From Streptomyces coffeae (lineage in GTDB: Bacteria > Actinomycetota > Actinomycetes > Streptomycetales > Streptomycetaceae), in NCBI RefSeq assembly GCF_016741875.1, contig NZ_JAERRF010000006.1:394481-458480 (forward strand): 64,000 nt of DNA. Reading direction: 5' to 3'. The position numbers and the translations under genes are program-made. The notes below the pieces were generated by a model that worked only from the letters and a program-made list of their open reading frames with translations, was not told the origin of the DNA and searched no databases. Below are positions 51,960 through 64,000 of this stretch, piece after piece (position 1 is the first letter of the stretch; each line of letters starts with the position of its first letter).

Positions 51960-52020
51960 TGCGCCGCAGGATGGGCGAAGTGCTCGCACCGATCATCAAT
52001 CCGGAGCGGGAGTACCTCCC

Positions 52021-52074
52021 ATGACCAAGGACACGCTCACGATTTCCCAGCGCCCCCGGCGGTGTGATGGATAG
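52021..52074 (+). CDS. Possible 17-codon leader ORF overlapping the PKS start
   Basis: ATG at 52021 is preceded by a GGGAG site and encodes [17 protein letters not shown] before a TAG at 52072. It overlaps the PKS start codons (GTG 52064, ATG 52067), which themselves have no good ribosome site. It may couple translation of the PKS, or mark a frameshift that split off the native PKS N-terminus. Confidence 0.4.
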   Translation: MTKDTLTISQRPRRCDG

Positions 52075-55000
52075 CGCCGCGCCCACCCCGACACCTCGGC
52101 CCGCGGGGCCCGTCGCCGTGGTGGGAATGGCCTGCCGACTGCCCCAGGCGCCCAGCCCGTCGTCGTTCTGGCGGCTGCTGCGGCACGGTGTCGACGCCAT
52201 CACCGCGATGCCGGCCGATCGCCGCCGCGCCGGGGCCACCACCGGCCACGACCGTCCGGAGACAGCCTGGTCCGGCGGATTCCTGGACCGCGTCGACACC
52301 TTCGACGCCGGCTTCTTCGGCATCTCGCCGCGCGAAGCGGTGGCCATGGACCCGCAGCAGCGGCTGATGCTCGAACTCGCCTGGGAGGCGTTGGAGGACG
52401 CCGGAATCCGCCCCGGGACGCTGAGCGGCAGCGCCACCGGTGTTTTTGTGGGCGCCATCTGGGACGAGTACGCCGCCCTGCTGCGCCGTCACACCACAAG
52501 CGCCCGCCCGCGGCATGCCATGACCGGAGTGCACCGCAGCATCATCGCCAACCGCATCAGTTACGGATACGGGCTACGCGGCCCCAGTATCACCGTGGAC
52601 ACCGCACAGTCCTCCGGGCTGGTGGCCGTGCACACCGCGTGCGAGAGTCTGCGGCGCCAGGAATGCGTCCTGGCGCTGGCCGGTGGCGTCAACCTCATCC
52701 TCAGCGAGGACAGCATGGAGGCCGCCGCCGCCCAGTTCGGCGGACTCTCCCCGGACGGCCGCTGCCACACCTTCGACGCCCGCGCCAACGGCTTCGTCCG
52801 CGGCGAAGGCGGCGGGATCGTGGTGCTGAAACCGCTCGACGCCGCCGTCCGCGACGGCGATGCCGTCTACTGCGTCATCCGCTCCGGCGCGGTCAACAAC
52901 GACGGCTCCACCGACGGTCTCACGGCCCCCAGCCCGGCAGCACAGGAAGAGGTGATACGCACCGCACACCAGCGGGCCGGGGTCACACCCGCCGATGTCC
53001 AGTACGTCGAACTCCACGGCACCGGAACCCCCGTGGGCGATCCGGTCGAAGCGGCCGCGCTCGGCGCCGCCCTCGGCACCGCCAGGACCCACGGCACCCC
53101 GCTGCTCGTCGGCTCCGCCAAGACCAACGTCGGCCACCTCGAAGGCGCCGCCGGAATCGTCGGACTGCTCAAGACCGCCCTCAGCATCCACCACCGGCAA
53201 CTCCCGCCCAGCCTCCACTACGCCACTCCCAACCCGCGTATCGCACTGGCCGACCTCGGACTGCGGGTCCAGGACAGCCTCACCGACTGGCCCCGCCCCG
53301 ACCAGCCACTGCTCGCCGGTGTCAGCTCCTTCGGCATGGGCGGAACCAACTGCCACCTGGTGCTCGCCGAACCGCCCGCCCCGGTCGAACCCCCCGCTGT
53401 CGTCCAGCCACCCGTCCCGGCCGAAGCCCCCGCGCCCGCGGCGCAACTCGCCGCCGTGCCCTGGGTGATCTCCGCAAAGAGCGCGGCCGCCCTGCGCGCC
53501 CAGGCCGTACGCCTGCGTGACCACCTCCGCGCGGCCGAACACCCCGGTGACACCCCGGAAGACATCGGACACGCCCTGGCCACCACCCGGACCGCGTTCC
53601 CCCACCGCGCCGTCATCCTCGGCGGCGAGGACGACCCCGACGCGCCGGCCCGCGGACTGGACGCCCTCGCCCAGGACACCGAAACCACCGGGCTGACCCG
53701 GGGCCAGGTGGCCGACGGCGGCCTCGCGGTGCTCTTCAGCGGCCAGGGCAGCCAGCGCCCCGCCATGGGCCGGGAGCTGTACGCCGCCCACCCGGCCTTC
53801 GCCACCGCCCTGGACGAAGTATGCGCGCACCTGGACCGCCACCTGGACCGGCCCCTGCGCGAGGTGGTCTTCGACCGGAACCCCGTGGCCCTGGACCGGA
53901 CCGCGTACACCCAGCCCGCGCTGTTCGCCATCGAAGTGGCCCTGTACCGGCTGGCCGAGGCCTGGGGGCTGCGCCCCGACTGGCTGATGGGACACTCCGT
54001 CGGCGAGCTCGCCGCCGCCCATGTGGCCGGAGTGCTCTCCCTGGCCGACGCCTGCACCCTGGTCGCCGCCCGCGGCCGGCTCATGCAGTCCGTCACGGCC
54101 TCCGGCGCGATGGCAGCCTGGCAGGCCACGGCGGACGAAGCCACCGCGGCCCTCGCCGGGGCGGAGGGCCGCCTTGGCATCGCCGCCGTCAACGGCCCCT
54201 CGTCCGTGGTGATCTCCGGCGACCACCACGCCGTCCATCAGGCCACCGACACCTGGCGGGCCCGCGGCCGCAAGGCCCATCTGCTCAAGGTCAGCCATGC
54301 CTTCCACTCACCCCACATGGACGGCGTCCTCGACGAACTGCGCGCCGTCGCCGCCGGATTGACCTTCGCAACTCCGGCCATTCCCGTCGTCTCCAATGTG
54401 ACCGGAAGGCTCGCCACCGCCGAACAGCTGGCCTCGCCCGACTACTGGGCGCGGCACGCCCGGGACGCGGTCAGGTTCATGGACGGTGTGCACACCCTCC
54501 GCGACACCGGCGCCACCACGTTTGTCGAACTCGGCCCGGACGCCCTCCTCGCCGCCATGACCCGTGAATGCCTCGCCGCGCGCCCCGGCACGGCCCCCGG
54601 TCGGCCCCGCCCCGCCGTCCTGGCCGTACTGCGCCGCGACCGACCCGAGACCCAGACCTTCGCCACCGCGCTGGCCCAGGCGTATGTGCGCGGCGCCGAT
54701 GTGCGCTGGGAGCGGGCCTTCGCCGGGCGCCCCCACCGACGCGTGGCCCTCCCGACCTACGCCTTCCAGCGCGAGCGCCACTGGCCCGACACCGCGCTCC
54801 ACCCCGAGCCCGTCCCGGGCACCCCACCCGTCGCCGAGCACAGCGTGGGGCCGGACCGGAGCCCGGCCCCGGCGCCGGCGCGCGCGGTCGGGATGCTGGA
54901 CACCGTCCGTACCCATGTGGCCGCCGTCCTCGGACACAGCGATCCGCGTGCCGTCGAACCCGGCCTGACCTTCAAAGAGCTCGGCTTCGATTCGCTGGCC

Positions 55001-58000
55001 GCGACCGAACTCGGCGAACGGCTCGCCGAGGCCACCGGTCTGCCCCTCACCGCCACCCTCATCTTCGACCACCCCACCCCCCTCGCCGTCGCCGCACATC
55101 TGCGCACCGCCACCGCCCCGGCCACCCCGTCCGCCCTCGCACCGGCCGCCGCGCACCTCGACGACGACCCCATCGCCGTCGTGGCCATGAGCTGCCGCTA
55201 TCCGGGGGGCGTCGACTCGCCGGAGACGCTGTGGCGGCTGGTGGCCGACGGCGTGGACGCCATCGGGGAGTTCCCCCGCGACCGCGGCTGGGACCTGGCC
55301 GCGCTCTTCGACCCCGACCCGGACCGCCCCGGCACCAGCTACGCCCACGAGGGCGGATTCCTGTACGACGCGGCGTGCTTCGACGCGGAGTTCTTCGGCA
55401 TCAGTCCGCGCGAGGCACTGGCGGCCGATCCGCAGCAGCGGCTGCTGCTGGAGACCGCGTGGGAGGCGTTCGAACGGGCGGGCATCCGCTCCACCGCCCT
55501 CAAGGGCAGCCCGACCGGTGTGTTCGTCGGGGTGATGCCCCAGGACTACGGACCGCGGCTGCACGAGGCGCCGAAGGGGCTCGACGGACATCTGCTCACC
55601 GGCGGCACCCCGAGCGTGGTGTCCGGCCGGGTGGCCTTCACCTTCGGACTCGAGGGCCCCGCGGTCACCGTGGACACCGCCTGCTCCTCCTCGCTGGTGG
55701 CCCTGCATCTGGCCGCGCAGTCCCTGCGCCGCGGTGAGTGCTCGCTCGCGCTGGCGGGCGGGGTCACCGTGATGGCCGCCCCCGGCATGTTCACCGGCTT
55801 CTCACGGCAGCGCGGACTCGCCCCCGACGGACGGTGCAAACCGTTCGCCGCGGCGGCCGACGGCACCGGATGGGCCGAAGGAGCGGGCCTGGTCCTGCTG
55901 GAACGGCTGTCCGACGCACGGCGCCACGGCCATGCGGTGCTGGCGCTGATCCGGGGCTCCGCGGTCAACCAGGACGGCGCGTCCAACGGGCTCACCGCCC
56001 CGAACGGACCCTCGCAAGCGCGGGTGATCCGCCATGCCCTCGCCACCGCCGGACTCGCGCCCTCCGAGGTGGACGCCGTCGAAGCACACGGGACGGGCAC
56101 CACGCTCGGCGACCCGATCGAGGCCCAGGCGCTGCTGGCCACCTACGGACAGGAACGGCCGGACGACCGGCCGCTGTGGCTCGGCTCCCTGAAGTCGAAC
56201 ATCGGCCACACCCAGGCCGCGGCGGGGGTGGCCGGTGTCATCAAGATGGTGATGGCGCTGGGCCACGGCACCCTGCCCGCCTCCCTGCACATCGACACAC
56301 CGAGCCCCCATGTCGCCTGGGACAGCGGTGCGGTGCGCCTGCTGACCGAGCCGGTCGCCTGGCCGGACACCGAACGCCCCCGCCGGGCGGCCGTGTCCTC
56401 CTTCGGTATCAGTGGCACCAACGCGCATCTGATCGTGGAACAGGCCCCCGAACCTCCCCCCACCGGCGCGGCCGGTGCCGCCGCGCCGGAGCGGATGCCG
56501 CACGGTGTGGTGCCGTGGGTGCTGTCCGCGCGGAGCGCGAAAGCCCTGCGCGGCCAGGCCCGGGTGCTGGCCGACCACCTGGCCACCGCCTCCGGGGCAT
56601 CGCCGGTGGACCTCGGCTGGTCGCTGATCAGCACCAGGTCGGTGTTCGAGCACCGGGCCGTGCTGGTCGGCGAGGACCGCGGCACGCTGGCGGCGGCCGT
56701 CGCGGCACTGGCCGCGGGGGAGAACCACCCGGCTGTGGTCGGCCCCGGAGCGATCCGTCCCGGCACGGCAGACGACGGGGGACCGGTTCTGGTGTTTCCG
56801 GGACAGGGATCGCAGTGGGCGGGGATGGGCGCGGCACTGCTCGACACCTCGCCGGTGTTCGCGGCGCGCGTCGCAGAGTGCGAGCGGGCACTGAGCCCGT
56901 ATGTGGACTGGTCGTTGACCGATGTGCTGCGCGGCGCCGAGGGCGCGGCGGACCTGGGCCGGGTGGACGTGGTGCAGCCGGTGCTCTGGGCGGCGATGGT
57001 GTCCCTGGCCGCCGTATGGGCCGCATACGGTGTGCGCCCCGCGGCCGTGGTGGGCCACAGCCAGGGCGAGATCGCGGCGGCCGCGGTGGCGGGCGCCCTC
57101 TCCCTGGACGACGCCGCCCGGATCGTTGCCCTGCGCAGCCGGGCGCTGCGGCAGCTCACGGGCAGTGGCGCCATGGCCTCGCTCGGACTCGGCCGGGAAC
57201 GCCTGACGGAGCTGCTGTCGCGCCTCGGCGACCGGGCCGACGCGGTGGTGGTGGCGGCCGTCAACGGTCCCGAGTCCACCGTGGTGTCCGGCCCGCCCGA
57301 GCAGGTGGCGGCGGTGGTGGAGGAGTGCCGGAAGGGCGAGGAACGGGCCCGGCTGATCGAGGTGGACTACGCCTCCCACAGCCCCCAGGTCGACCGCATC
57401 ACCGATGAACTCACCACATCGTTGGACGGAGTCGAGCCAATTGCGTCGCCCGCCGTCGACGTGGCGTTCTACTCGGCCGTGACCGGCGGCCGGGTGGGCG
57501 CCGAGGAGCTCGACACCGGGTACTGGGTGCGCAATCTGCGGGAGCAGGTGCGGTTCGCCGACTCGGTCGAAGCGCTGCTGGCCGATGGCCACCGGGTGTT
57601 CATCGAGGCCAGCACCCATCCGGTGCTCACCATGGGCTTGCGCGAGACCTTCGAACAGGCCGGGATCGACGCCGTCGCGGTACCCACCGTGCGCCGTGAC
57701 CACGGCGATCCGGCCCAGCTGACACGCTCGATGGCGCAGGCGTTCACCGCCGGGGTCGCGGTGGACTGGACGGCGCTGTTCCCCGCGGAGCCATCACCGC
57801 ACACCGTCGAGCTGCCCACCTACGCCTTCCAGCGCGACCGTTACTGGCTGGACGTCACCGGTGGCCGGGGCGGTGATCCGGCCGACTTCGGGCTGACCGC
57901 CGTCGGACATCCGCAGTTGGGCGCCGCCGTACAGCTCGCCGACGGCAGCAGCCAGGTGCTGACGGGCCGTCTCTCGGCACAGATCCATCCCTGGCTGAGC

Positions 58001-59293
58001 GAGCACACGGTGGCCGGGGTGACACTGGTCCCCGGAGCCGCCCTGGTGGAGTGGGCGCTGCGGGCGGCCGACGAAGCCGGCTGCGGCGCAGTGGAAGAAC
58101 TCACACTGCGGCAGCCGCTCATCTGGCCCGAGACCGGCGGCCTCCGGATACAGGTGGTGGTCGGCCCGGTGGGTGACGACGGGCGCCACGACATGGCCGT
58201 GTACTCCCGCCCCGACGACGGCGTGTACGCAGAAACCGACTGGAGTTGCCACGCGGTGGGCGTGCTCGGCCCGTCCGACACCGAGGACCGGACGGCGGAG
58301 CTGACCGGGGTGTGGCCGCCGCCCGGTGCGCGGCCGGTGGACATCGACGGGTGCTACGCGCACCTCACCGCATCGGGCTACGCATACGGTCCGGCGTTCC
58401 AGGGGCTGCGTGCACTGTGGCGCGACGGCGCCGATCTGCTGGCCGAGGTCGAACTGCCGCAGTCCGCCGGGGAACCGAGGGGGTTCGGTGTCCACCCGGT
58501 GCTGCTGGACGCCGTTCTGCACCCGGTGCTGCTGGACGATCTGCGTGAACCCGAGGGGCGAGTACGGCTGCCGTTCGCCTTCAGCGGGGTGTCGCTGTGG
58601 GCGACCGAGGCGACCACGGTCCGCGTACGGCTCACCGCGCCACCGCCCGGCCCGGACGGTGGACGGGAGGTGCGGGTGGTCGTCGCCGACGCCGTGGGGG
58701 CGCCGGTGCTGACCGTCGACGCGCTGGTGACGCGTCCGGCCGCGGCCGACCAGCTGAAGGCCACGGCCCCGCGCACCGCGGCCACGGCCAACGGCGGGGC
58801 GCGTGTGCGGCGGCGCACCGCGGCCACCACCGGCGAGCGGTCCGTCGACTGGGCCGCCCTGCTGGCGGGGCTGTCGGCGGCGGACCGGTACCGGCAGATG
58901 CTCCATCTGGTCCGTGACCACGCCGCCACGGTGCTGGGGCACACCGACGCCGACGCCATACACGCCGACGCCAGCTTCAAGGAACTGGGCTTCGAGTCCC
59001 TCACCGCCGTCGAACTGCGCGACCGGCTCGCCGCCGCCACCGGGCTGCGGCTGCCCGCGGCGCTCATCTTCCGCTACCCGACCCCGGCAGGGGTGGTGAA
59101 CCATCTGGTGCGGCGGCTCGCACCCGAGGAAACCACCTCCGCCACGTCCAGCGTCGCCGCCCCGGTGGCCGTGCCGGTCCAACCCCGCACGTCCCGTCGT
59201 CCCGTTGCCCAACTGAGCGCGGCGGAACGGCTGGAGTCCGCGTCCGCGGATCAGGTCCTTGACTTTATCGACAACGAGCTTGGTGTGTCCTGA
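52064..59293 (+). CDS. Type I modular polyketide synthase: KSQ loading module plus KS-AT-DH-ACP extension module
   Basis: 2409 residues. Loading module: KSQ with Gln182 in TVDTAQSS replacing the active Cys; AT with GHSVG Ser645 and HAFH (745-748), the malonyl-specific form; ACP with Ser977 in LGFDSL. KSQ decarboxylates malonyl-ACP, so an acetate starter is expected. Module 1: KS Cys1207 (DTACSSS); AT with GHSQG Ser1666 and YASH (from 1769), the methylmalonyl form; DH with His1981 ([10 protein letters not shown]) and Asp2149 (LLDAVLH); ACP Ser2312 (LGFESL). There is no ketoreductase or its structural half between DH and ACP, so the DH should have no hydroxyl substrate in cis. The end ([17 protein letters not shown]) is a docking helix. 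Confidence 0.96.
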   Translation: MMDSAAPTPTPRPAGPVAVVGMACRLPQAPSPSSFWRLLRHGVDAITAMPADRRRAGATTGHDRPETAWSGGFLDRVDTFDAGFFGISPREAVAMDPQQRLMLELAWEALEDAGIRPGTLSGSATGVFVGAIWDEYAALLRRHTTSARPRHAMTGVHRSIIANRISYGYGLRGPSITVDTAQSSGLVAVHTACESLRRQECVLALAGGVNLILSEDSMEAAAAQFGGLSPDGRCHTFDARANGFVRGEGGGIVVLKPLDAAVRDGDAVYCVIRSGAVNNDGSTDGLTAPSPAAQEEVIRTAHQRAGVTPADVQYVELHGTGTPVGDPVEAAALGAALGTARTHGTPLLVGSAKTNVGHLEGAAGIVGLLKTALSIHHRQLPPSLHYATPNPRIALADLGLRVQDSLTDWPRPDQPLLAGVSSFGMGGTNCHLVLAEPPAPVEPPAVVQPPVPAEAPAPAAQLAAVPWVISAKSAAALRAQAVRLRDHLRAAEHPGDTPEDIGHALATTRTAFPHRAVILGGEDDPDAPARGLDALAQDTETTGLTRGQVADGGLAVLFSGQGSQRPAMGRELYAAHPAFATALDEVCAHLDRHLDRPLREVVFDRNPVALDRTAYTQPALFAIEVALYRLAEAWGLRPDWLMGHSVGELAAAHVAGVLSLADACTLVAARGRLMQSVTASGAMAAWQATADEATAALAGAEGRLGIAAVNGPSSVVISGDHHAVHQATDTWRARGRKAHLLKVSHAFHSPHMDGVLDELRAVAAGLTFATPAIPVVSNVTGRLATAEQLASPDYWARHARDAVRFMDGVHTLRDTGATTFVELGPDALLAAMTRECLAARPGTAPGRPRPAVLAVLRRDRPETQTFATALAQAYVRGADVRWERAFAGRPHRRVALPTYAFQRERHWPDTALHPEPVPGTPPVAEHSVGPDRSPAPAPARAVGMLDTVRTHVAAVLGHSDPRAVEPGLTFKELGFDSLAATELGERLAEATGLPLTATLIFDHPTPLAVAAHLRTATAPATPSALAPAAAHLDDDPIAVVAMSCRYPGGVDSPETLWRLVADGVDAIGEFPRDRGWDLAALFDPDPDRPGTSYAHEGGFLYDAACFDAEFFGISPREALAADPQQRLLLETAWEAFERAGIRSTALKGSPTGVFVGVMPQDYGPRLHEAPKGLDGHLLTGGTPSVVSGRVAFTFGLEGPAVTVDTACSSSLVALHLAAQSLRRGECSLALAGGVTVMAAPGMFTGFSRQRGLAPDGRCKPFAAAADGTGWAEGAGLVLLERLSDARRHGHAVLALIRGSAVNQDGASNGLTAPNGPSQARVIRHALATAGLAPSEVDAVEAHGTGTTLGDPIEAQALLATYGQERPDDRPLWLGSLKSNIGHTQAAAGVAGVIKMVMALGHGTLPASLHIDTPSPHVAWDSGAVRLLTEPVAWPDTERPRRAAVSSFGISGTNAHLIVEQAPEPPPTGAAGAAAPERMPHGVVPWVLSARSAKALRGQARVLADHLATASGASPVDLGWSLISTRSVFEHRAVLVGEDRGTLAAAVAALAAGENHPAVVGPGAIRPGTADDGGPVLVFPGQGSQWAGMGAALLDTSPVFAARVAECERALSPYVDWSLTDVLRGAEGAADLGRVDVVQPVLWAAMVSLAAVWAAYGVRPAAVVGHSQGEIAAAAVAGALSLDDAARIVALRSRALRQLTGSGAMASLGLGRERLTELLSRLGDRADAVVVAAVNGPESTVVSGPPEQVAAVVEECRKGEERARLIEVDYASHSPQVDRITDELTTSLDGVEPIASPAVDVAFYSAVTGGRVGAEELDTGYWVRNLREQVRFADSVEALLADGHRVFIEASTHPVLTMGLRETFEQAGIDAVAVPTVRRDHGDPAQLTRSMAQAFTAGVAVDWTALFPAEPSPHTVELPTYAFQRDRYWLDVTGGRGGDPADFGLTAVGHPQLGAAVQLADGSSQVLTGRLSAQIHPWLSEHTVAGVTLVPGAALVEWALRAADEAGCGAVEELTLRQPLIWPETGGLRIQVVVGPVGDDGRHDMAVYSRPDDGVYAETDWSCHAVGVLGPSDTEDRTAELTGVWPPPGARPVDIDGCYAHLTASGYAYGPAFQGLRALWRDGADLLAEVELPQSAGEPRGFGVHPVLLDAVLHPVLLDDLREPEGRVRLPFAFSGVSLWATEATTVRVRLTAPPPGPDGGREVRVVVADAVGAPVLTVDALVTRPAAADQLKATAPRTAATANGGARVRRRTAATTGERSVDWAALLAGLSAADRYRQMLHLVRDHAATVLGHTDADAIHADASFKELGFESLTAVELRDRLAAATGLRLPAALIFRYPTPAGVVNHLVRRLAPEETTSATSSVAAPVAVPVQPRTSRRPVAQLSAAERLESASADQVLDFIDNELGVS

Positions 59294-59334
59294 ATGTGCC
59301 GGGCGCGACGAACGCTGAAGACCGGGTGACCCTC

Positions 59335-62300
59335 ATGGCGAACGAAGAGAAACTCGTCGAATACCTCAAGCGCGTCTCCGCCGATCTCCACGACACGCGG
59401 CTGCGGCTGCGTGAGATGGAGGAGCGGGCGCAGGAGCCGGTGGCCGTGGTGGGCATGGCCTGCCGTTTCCCCGGCGGGGTCACCTCCCCGGAGGAGCTGT
59501 GGGACCTGCTGGTCTCCGGTGTCGACGCGATCGGTGACTTCCCCACGGACCGTGGCTGGGATCTGGACGGCCTCTATCACCCCGACCCGGAGCACTACGG
59601 CACCAGCTGTGTCCGCCAGGGCGGTTTTGTCGCGGCCGACCGGTTCGACGCGGCGTTCTTCGGTATCAGTCCCCGCGAAGCACTCGCCATGGACCCGCAG
59701 CAGCGGCTGGTGCTGGAGACGGCGTGGGAAGCGCTCGAGCGCGCCGGTATCGACCCCCACTCCTTGAAGGGCACCCGCACCGGTGTCTACGCCGGAGTAT
59801 CCAGCCAGGACTATCTGGCCCGTGCGCCACGGATCCCCGAGGGCTTTGAGGGATACGCCACCACCGGCAGCCTGACCAGCGTGATTTCGGGACGGGTGGC
59901 CTACACCCTCGGCCTGGAAGGGCCCGCGGTGACCGTGGACACCGCGTGCTCGGCGTCCCTGGTGGCCATGCACCTGAGCTGCCAGGCGCTCCGGCAGAAC
60001 GAATGCGCCCTGGCGCTGGCCGGAGGTGTCACCTCACTCGCCACTCCCATCATGTTCACCGAGTTCACCCGGCAGGGAGCGCTCGCCCCCGACGGCCGCT
60101 GCAAGTCGTTCGCCGCCACCGCCGACGGCACCGGCTTCTCCGAAGGCGTCGGCCTGGTGGTGCTGGAACGGCTGTCGGACGCGCTGCGCAACGGACACCG
60201 GGTGCTGGCGGTCATCCGCGGTTCGGCGATCAACCAGGACGGAGCCAGCAACGGGCTCACCGCGCCCAACGACGTCGCCCAGGAACGGGTCATCGGGCAG
60301 GCCCTCGCCGGCGCCCAGCTGGGGCCGGGCGATGTGGACGCGGTGGAGGCACACGGCACCGGTACCACACTGGGCGACCCGATCGAGGCCGAGGCGCTGA
60401 TGGCCACCTACGGTCAGGACCGGCCCGACGACCGCCCGCTGCTGCTGGGCTCGCTCAAGTCCAACATCGGCCACACCCACGCCGCGGCCGGTGTCGCGGG
60501 TGTCATCAAGATGGTGATGGCCCTGCGCCACGCGGAACTGCCCGCCAATCTCCACCTCGACGAGCCCACCCCGCATGTGGAGTGGGACGGCAGCGGTATC
60601 CGGCTTCTCGACCAGCCCACCGCCTGGCCCGCTCTGGACCGGCCACGCCGGGCCGCGGTCTCCTCCTTCGGGGTCTCCGGCACCAACGCCCATCTGATCC
60701 TGGAGCAGGGGCCCGAGACGGATGAGCCCGTCGCGGTGGGCGGTTGTACGGGCGGGGTGGTCCCGTGGGTGCTCTCCGCGCGCAGTGCCGAGGCATTGCG
60801 GGGGCAGGCCGCGGCACTGGCCGGGCGGATGGCACAGGACATCGAGGCCGGGCCCGTCGAGGTGGGGTGGTCGCTGATCACCACCCGTGCGGTGTTCGAG
60901 CACCGCGCGGTGGTGCTGGGCACGGACCGCGAGGAACTGGTGGCGGCCGTCGAGGCTCTGGCGGCAGGCGACGCGCATCCCGGTGTGATGACCTCTGGTG
61001 TCACCGTGGCCACCGGCGACATCGGTCCGGTGCTGGTGTTCCCGGGGCAGGGTTCGCAGTGGGTGGGCATGGGCGCCGGGCTGCTGGATGTCTCACCGGT
61101 GTTCGCGGAACGGGTGACCGCGTGCGAACGCGCCCTTGCCCCCTATGTGGACTGGTCGTTGACGGACGTGCTGCGGGGCGCCGAGGGCGCCGCTGATCCG
61201 GGCCGTGTCGATGTGGTGCAGCCCGTGTTGTGGGCGGTGATGGTGTCGCTGGCCGCCGTCTGGGCCGGACACGGTGTGCGGCCCGCCGCGGTGGTGGGCC
61301 ACAGCCAGGGCGAGATCGCGGCGGCGGTGGTGGCGGGTGCGCTGTCCCTGGAGGACGGCGCCAGGATCGTGGCGCTGCGCAGCCAGGCGCTGCGGAAGCT
61401 GGCCGGTGGCGGAGCCATGGCCTCGCTCGGTGTGGGACAGGAGCGTGCCGGTCGGATGCTCTCCGGGCTGGGGAAGACGGCCGCCGGAGTCGGGATCGCG
61501 GCGGTCAACGGGCCCGCTTCCACGGTCGTATCGGGTCCACCGGAGCAGGTGGCCGCGCTGGTCACGGCATGCCAGGAGAACGGTGACCGGGCACGGCTGA
61601 TCGAGGTGGACTACGCCTCGCACAGCCCCCAGGTCGACCGGATCACCGACGAGTTGCACACGGTTCTCAGCGGCATCCGCCCCAACACCACATCGCAGGT
61701 GGCGTTCTACTCGACGGTGACCGGTGGCCGCGCCGACACCAGCGCGCTGGACACCGCGTACTGGACGACCAATCTGCGCGAGCGCGTACGGTTCGCCGAC
61801 GCCATCGTGGCGCTGCTGGCCGACGGCCACCGGGTGTTCATCGAGGCCAGCACGCATCCGGTGCTGACGGTGGGGATGCAGGAGACGTTCGAGGAAGCCG
61901 GCGTCCGGGCGGTGACGGTGCCGACGCTGCGCCGTGACGAAGGAGGTCAGCGACAGCTGGCGCGGTCGCTCGCGCAGGCGTTCACGGCCGGAATCGAGCT
62001 GGACTGGACAACGCTGTTCCCCGCCGATCCCCGCCCCCGTACCGTCGATCTGCCCACCTACGCCTTCCAGCACCAGCGCTACTGGCTGGACGGGCTCAGT
62101 GACCGTGGCACCGACCCGGCGGACCTCGGTCTGGTGCCCACCGGACATCCGCTGCTGAGCGCGGCGGTGGAACTGGCCGAGGGTGGCGGCAAGCTGCTGA
62201 CCGGTCGGCTTGTCGCACCGTCACATGGCTGGCTCGGTGAACACGTCGTGGCGGACACCGCCCTCATGCCCGGCACGGCCCTGGTGGAGTGGGCCCTGCG

Positions 62301-64000
62301 CGCCGCCGACGAGGTCGGCAGCGGCGGTGTGGAGGAACTGGCGCTCCACGTGCCACTGGTACTGCCGCCGTCGGGTGGACTCCGCCTCCAGGTGTACGTC
62401 GGTGAACAGGGCGCCGACGGGCGGCGGGAGGTGCGGATGTACTCGCGCCCCGATGACGGCTCAGGCTCCGGCGCCGGATGGGTGTGCCATGCGGAAGGTG
62501 TGCTGAGCCCGCCGTCCGAGGCCCCGGCCCCCGCGGCGGACCAGGGCGGCGTATGGCCTCCGGCGGGTGCGAAACCCGTGGATCTGGAGGGGTTCTACGA
62601 GCGGCTCGCGGTGTCGGGATACGCGTACGGGCCCGCGTTCCAGGGGCTGCACGCCGTGTGGCGGGACGGTGCCGACCTGCTGGCCGAGGTGGTGCTGCCG
62701 GAGGCGGCCGGGGAGCCGTCCGGTTTCGGTGTCCACCCCGCGCTGCTCGACGCGGCCCTGCACCCCGTGCTGCTCGGCGAACGGTCCGCGACCGACGCCG
62801 AACCAGCCGATGGCCGGGTGTGGCTGCCGTTCACCTGGAACGGAGTGTCGCTGTGGGCCGGTGGGGCGACCCGGGTACGGATCCGGCTGTCCCCCGATGA
62901 GAGCGGTGCGGACGGGGAGCGGACGCTGCGGGTGAGCGTGGCGGACGCCGTGGGGGCCCCGGTGCTGAGCGCCGAAGCGGTGGTGTTGCGTTCGGCCGGC
63001 ACCGAGCAACTGCGGGCGGTCCGCACACCCGGCGCGGACGGGCTGTTCGCCATGGACTGGACGCCCCTGCCGGTTGCGGCGACACCGAACGGCGGCGGCC
63101 CGGCTTGGGTGGTGCTGGGAGCCGAGGCGCCGATGGCGAGGCCCACCGCGGTGTGCCATCCGGATCTGGAGGCGCTGATCACCGCGCTTGACGACGGCGC
63201 GCCCACCCCGGGCGTTGTGGTGGCGCCCATGGCGGTGCCGACCGATGGCGGTGTGCGCGATCTGGCGGCCGACGGACTGGCCTCCGCGGAGCGGACCCTC
63301 GCACTGCTCCAGGGCTGGCTGGCCGAACCGCGGCTGGCGGAAGCGACGTTGGTGGTGGCGACCCGCGGAGCCGTTGCCACCGGTGGCCTCGCGGGCGAGG
63401 GGCCCGAGCCCGTGGACGTGGCCGGAGCCGCCGTATGGGGCCTGGTACGCAGTGCGCAGACGGAGAACCCGGGCCGGTTCCTGCTGCTCGACCTCGATCC
63501 GGGCGACACGTCGCACGACGGTGGGATCGCTCCCGGCACCGACCACCTCACGGACGGCGTGGTGCGGGCCGTGGAACGGGAGGAGTCGCAGCTCGCGCTG
63601 CGGAACGGCCGGGTGCTGGTGCCCCGGTTCGTACGCGCGGGATCCGCACCGGGTCTCGTACCCCCCGTGGAGTTGTCCGCGTGGCGGCTCGGGGCCGAGG
63701 GCACCGCGACGGTGGACAGCGTACGGCCGGTGGCCTGCCCTGAGGTGCTGGAGCCCCTGGGCGCGGGCCAGGTACGGATCGATGTTCACGCCGCGGGCCT
63801 CAACTTCCGCGACGCGCTGATCGTGTTGGGGATGTACCCCGGTGGCGCCGAGTTCGGGGGCAGTGAGGGTGCCGGTGTGGTGCGGGAGGTGGGTCCGGGT
63901 GTGACCGGCCTCGCGGTGGGCGACCGGGTCATGGGCCTGTTCGAGGGCGCCTTCGGGCCGGTGGCGGTCGCGGACGCACGCACCGTGGTACCCGTCCCCT
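59335..64000 (+). CDS. Type I modular polyketide synthase, module 2 onward (partial)
   Basis: The first 1555 residues are in the window; the gene runs past its end. [30 protein letters not shown] (in parts) is a coiled N-terminal docking domain. KS has Cys205 (DTACSAS), AT has GHSQG Ser657 and YASH from 760 (methylmalonyl), DH has His970 but reads [10 protein letters not shown] where HxxxGxxxxP is expected (Gly to Asp). Then comes the structural half of a KR ([10 protein letters not shown] to FLLLDLD) and the start of an ER ([31 protein letters not shown]). A fully reducing KS-AT-DH-ER-KR-ACP module is therefore expected. ATG 59335 fits other docking domains; GTG 59296 and GTG 59326 are in frame. 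Confidence 0.95.
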   Translation, partial: MANEEKLVEYLKRVSADLHDTRLRLREMEERAQEPVAVVGMACRFPGGVTSPEELWDLLVSGVDAIGDFPTDRGWDLDGLYHPDPEHYGTSCVRQGGFVAADRFDAAFFGISPREALAMDPQQRLVLETAWEALERAGIDPHSLKGTRTGVYAGVSSQDYLARAPRIPEGFEGYATTGSLTSVISGRVAYTLGLEGPAVTVDTACSASLVAMHLSCQALRQNECALALAGGVTSLATPIMFTEFTRQGALAPDGRCKSFAATADGTGFSEGVGLVVLERLSDALRNGHRVLAVIRGSAINQDGASNGLTAPNDVAQERVIGQALAGAQLGPGDVDAVEAHGTGTTLGDPIEAEALMATYGQDRPDDRPLLLGSLKSNIGHTHAAAGVAGVIKMVMALRHAELPANLHLDEPTPHVEWDGSGIRLLDQPTAWPALDRPRRAAVSSFGVSGTNAHLILEQGPETDEPVAVGGCTGGVVPWVLSARSAEALRGQAAALAGRMAQDIEAGPVEVGWSLITTRAVFEHRAVVLGTDREELVAAVEALAAGDAHPGVMTSGVTVATGDIGPVLVFPGQGSQWVGMGAGLLDVSPVFAERVTACERALAPYVDWSLTDVLRGAEGAADPGRVDVVQPVLWAVMVSLAAVWAGHGVRPAAVVGHSQGEIAAAVVAGALSLEDGARIVALRSQALRKLAGGGAMASLGVGQERAGRMLSGLGKTAAGVGIAAVNGPASTVVSGPPEQVAALVTACQENGDRARLIEVDYASHSPQVDRITDELHTVLSGIRPNTTSQVAFYSTVTGGRADTSALDTAYWTTNLRERVRFADAIVALLADGHRVFIEASTHPVLTVGMQETFEEAGVRAVTVPTLRRDEGGQRQLARSLAQAFTAGIELDWTTLFPADPRPRTVDLPTYAFQHQRYWLDGLSDRGTDPADLGLVPTGHPLLSAAVELAEGGGKLLTGRLVAPSHGWLGEHVVADTALMPGTALVEWALRAADEVGSGGVEELALHVPLVLPPSGGLRLQVYVGEQGADGRREVRMYSRPDDGSGSGAGWVCHAEGVLSPPSEAPAPAADQGGVWPPAGAKPVDLEGFYERLAVSGYAYGPAFQGLHAVWRDGADLLAEVVLPEAAGEPSGFGVHPALLDAALHPVLLGERSATDAEPADGRVWLPFTWNGVSLWAGGATRVRIRLSPDESGADGERTLRVSVADAVGAPVLSAEAVVLRSAGTEQLRAVRTPGADGLFAMDWTPLPVAATPNGGGPAWVVLGAEAPMARPTAVCHPDLEALITALDDGAPTPGVVVAPMAVPTDGGVRDLAADGLASAERTLALLQGWLAEPRLAEATLVVATRGAVATGGLAGEGPEPVDVAGAAVWGLVRSAQTENPGRFLLLDLDPGDTSHDGGIAPGTDHLTDGVVRAVEREESQLALRNGRVLVPRFVRAGSAPGLVPPVELSAWRLGAEGTATVDSVRPVACPEVLEPLGAGQVRIDVHAAGLNFRDALIVLGMYPGGAEFGGSEGAGVVREVGPGVTGLAVGDRVMGLFEGAFGPVAVADARTVVPVP

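Noticed and set aside
52574..55708. Long minus-strand frames opposite the first PKS gene
   Set aside because: Shadow frames of the PKS coding sequence; no motif, no ribosome site.

Overview
The window is high-GC actinobacterial DNA, almost certainly from a Streptomyces. The main signs are strong G/C third-position bias, many ATGA-overlapping operons, a SARP regulator, an MptB-type mannosyltransferase, ArsR/MarR/HxlR regulators, and rare TTA leucine codons confined to regulatory and secondary-metabolism genes (bldA-type control). No tRNA, rRNA, CRISPR array or phage gene was seen.

Layout. 1-2131: a peptidase C26 gene missing its nucleophile segment, a MarR regulator and a TTA-containing ArsR-type regulator. 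2316-6372: Tat-exported phospholipase C, CapA-like protein, methyltransferase. 6383-10193: three overlapping membrane genes (MptB-like mannosyltransferase, GT87, YbhN-type flippase), a likely lipid-linked mannan operon. 10328-13039: a complete P450/[3Fe-4S] ferredoxin/ferredoxin reductase cassette. 13572-15509: FUSC-type efflux protein. 15578-19927: a DNA-alkylation-repair block in two transcription units (Ogt, Oxygenase-NA-like enzyme, Ada zinc-domain protein without the acceptor Cys, an unknown protein and AlkB; then Ada-AlkA). Both units share an identical 17-bp upstream motif, a candidate Ada box. 20002-28902: transporter, homodimeric E1/transketolase-like enzyme, SDR whose 3' end is rewritten by a dispersed repeat, DUF4032 protein, type II thioesterase and two coupled ATP-grasp enzymes. 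29072-31149: pseudouridine catabolism (psuK with fused HTH, psuG). 31293-36205: GT39-like membrane protein, small proteins, AzlCD exporter and a divergent XRE-cupin regulator with paired operators. 36254-39045: membrane Ser/Thr kinase and FHA protein. 39245-40479: three gene fragments, a decay zone. 40506-49175: ClpC paralogue, HxlR/imine-reductase pair, CapA lipoprotein, methyltransferase, a MITE-like element and an exported X-Pro dipeptidyl-peptidase.

49257-64000 is the left edge of a type I polyketide cluster: a TTA-containing SARP regulator with a DUF5988 partner, an EryG-like methyltransferase, and two modular PKS genes. The first PKS has a KSQ loading module (malonyl AT, acetate starter expected) followed by KS-AT(methylmalonyl)-DH-ACP with no ketoreductase. 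The second is cut by the window end after KS-AT(methylmalonyl)-DH-KR structural part-ER start. The type II thioesterase at 26194-26952 and the P450 cassette could serve the cluster, but they lie 22-40 kb away and this is only inference.

The items most worth follow-up are the alkylation-repair block with its shared operator and acceptor-less Ada domain, the DH-without-KR module, the MITE-like repeat that recoded a neighbouring gene, and the operators at psuK and azlC.
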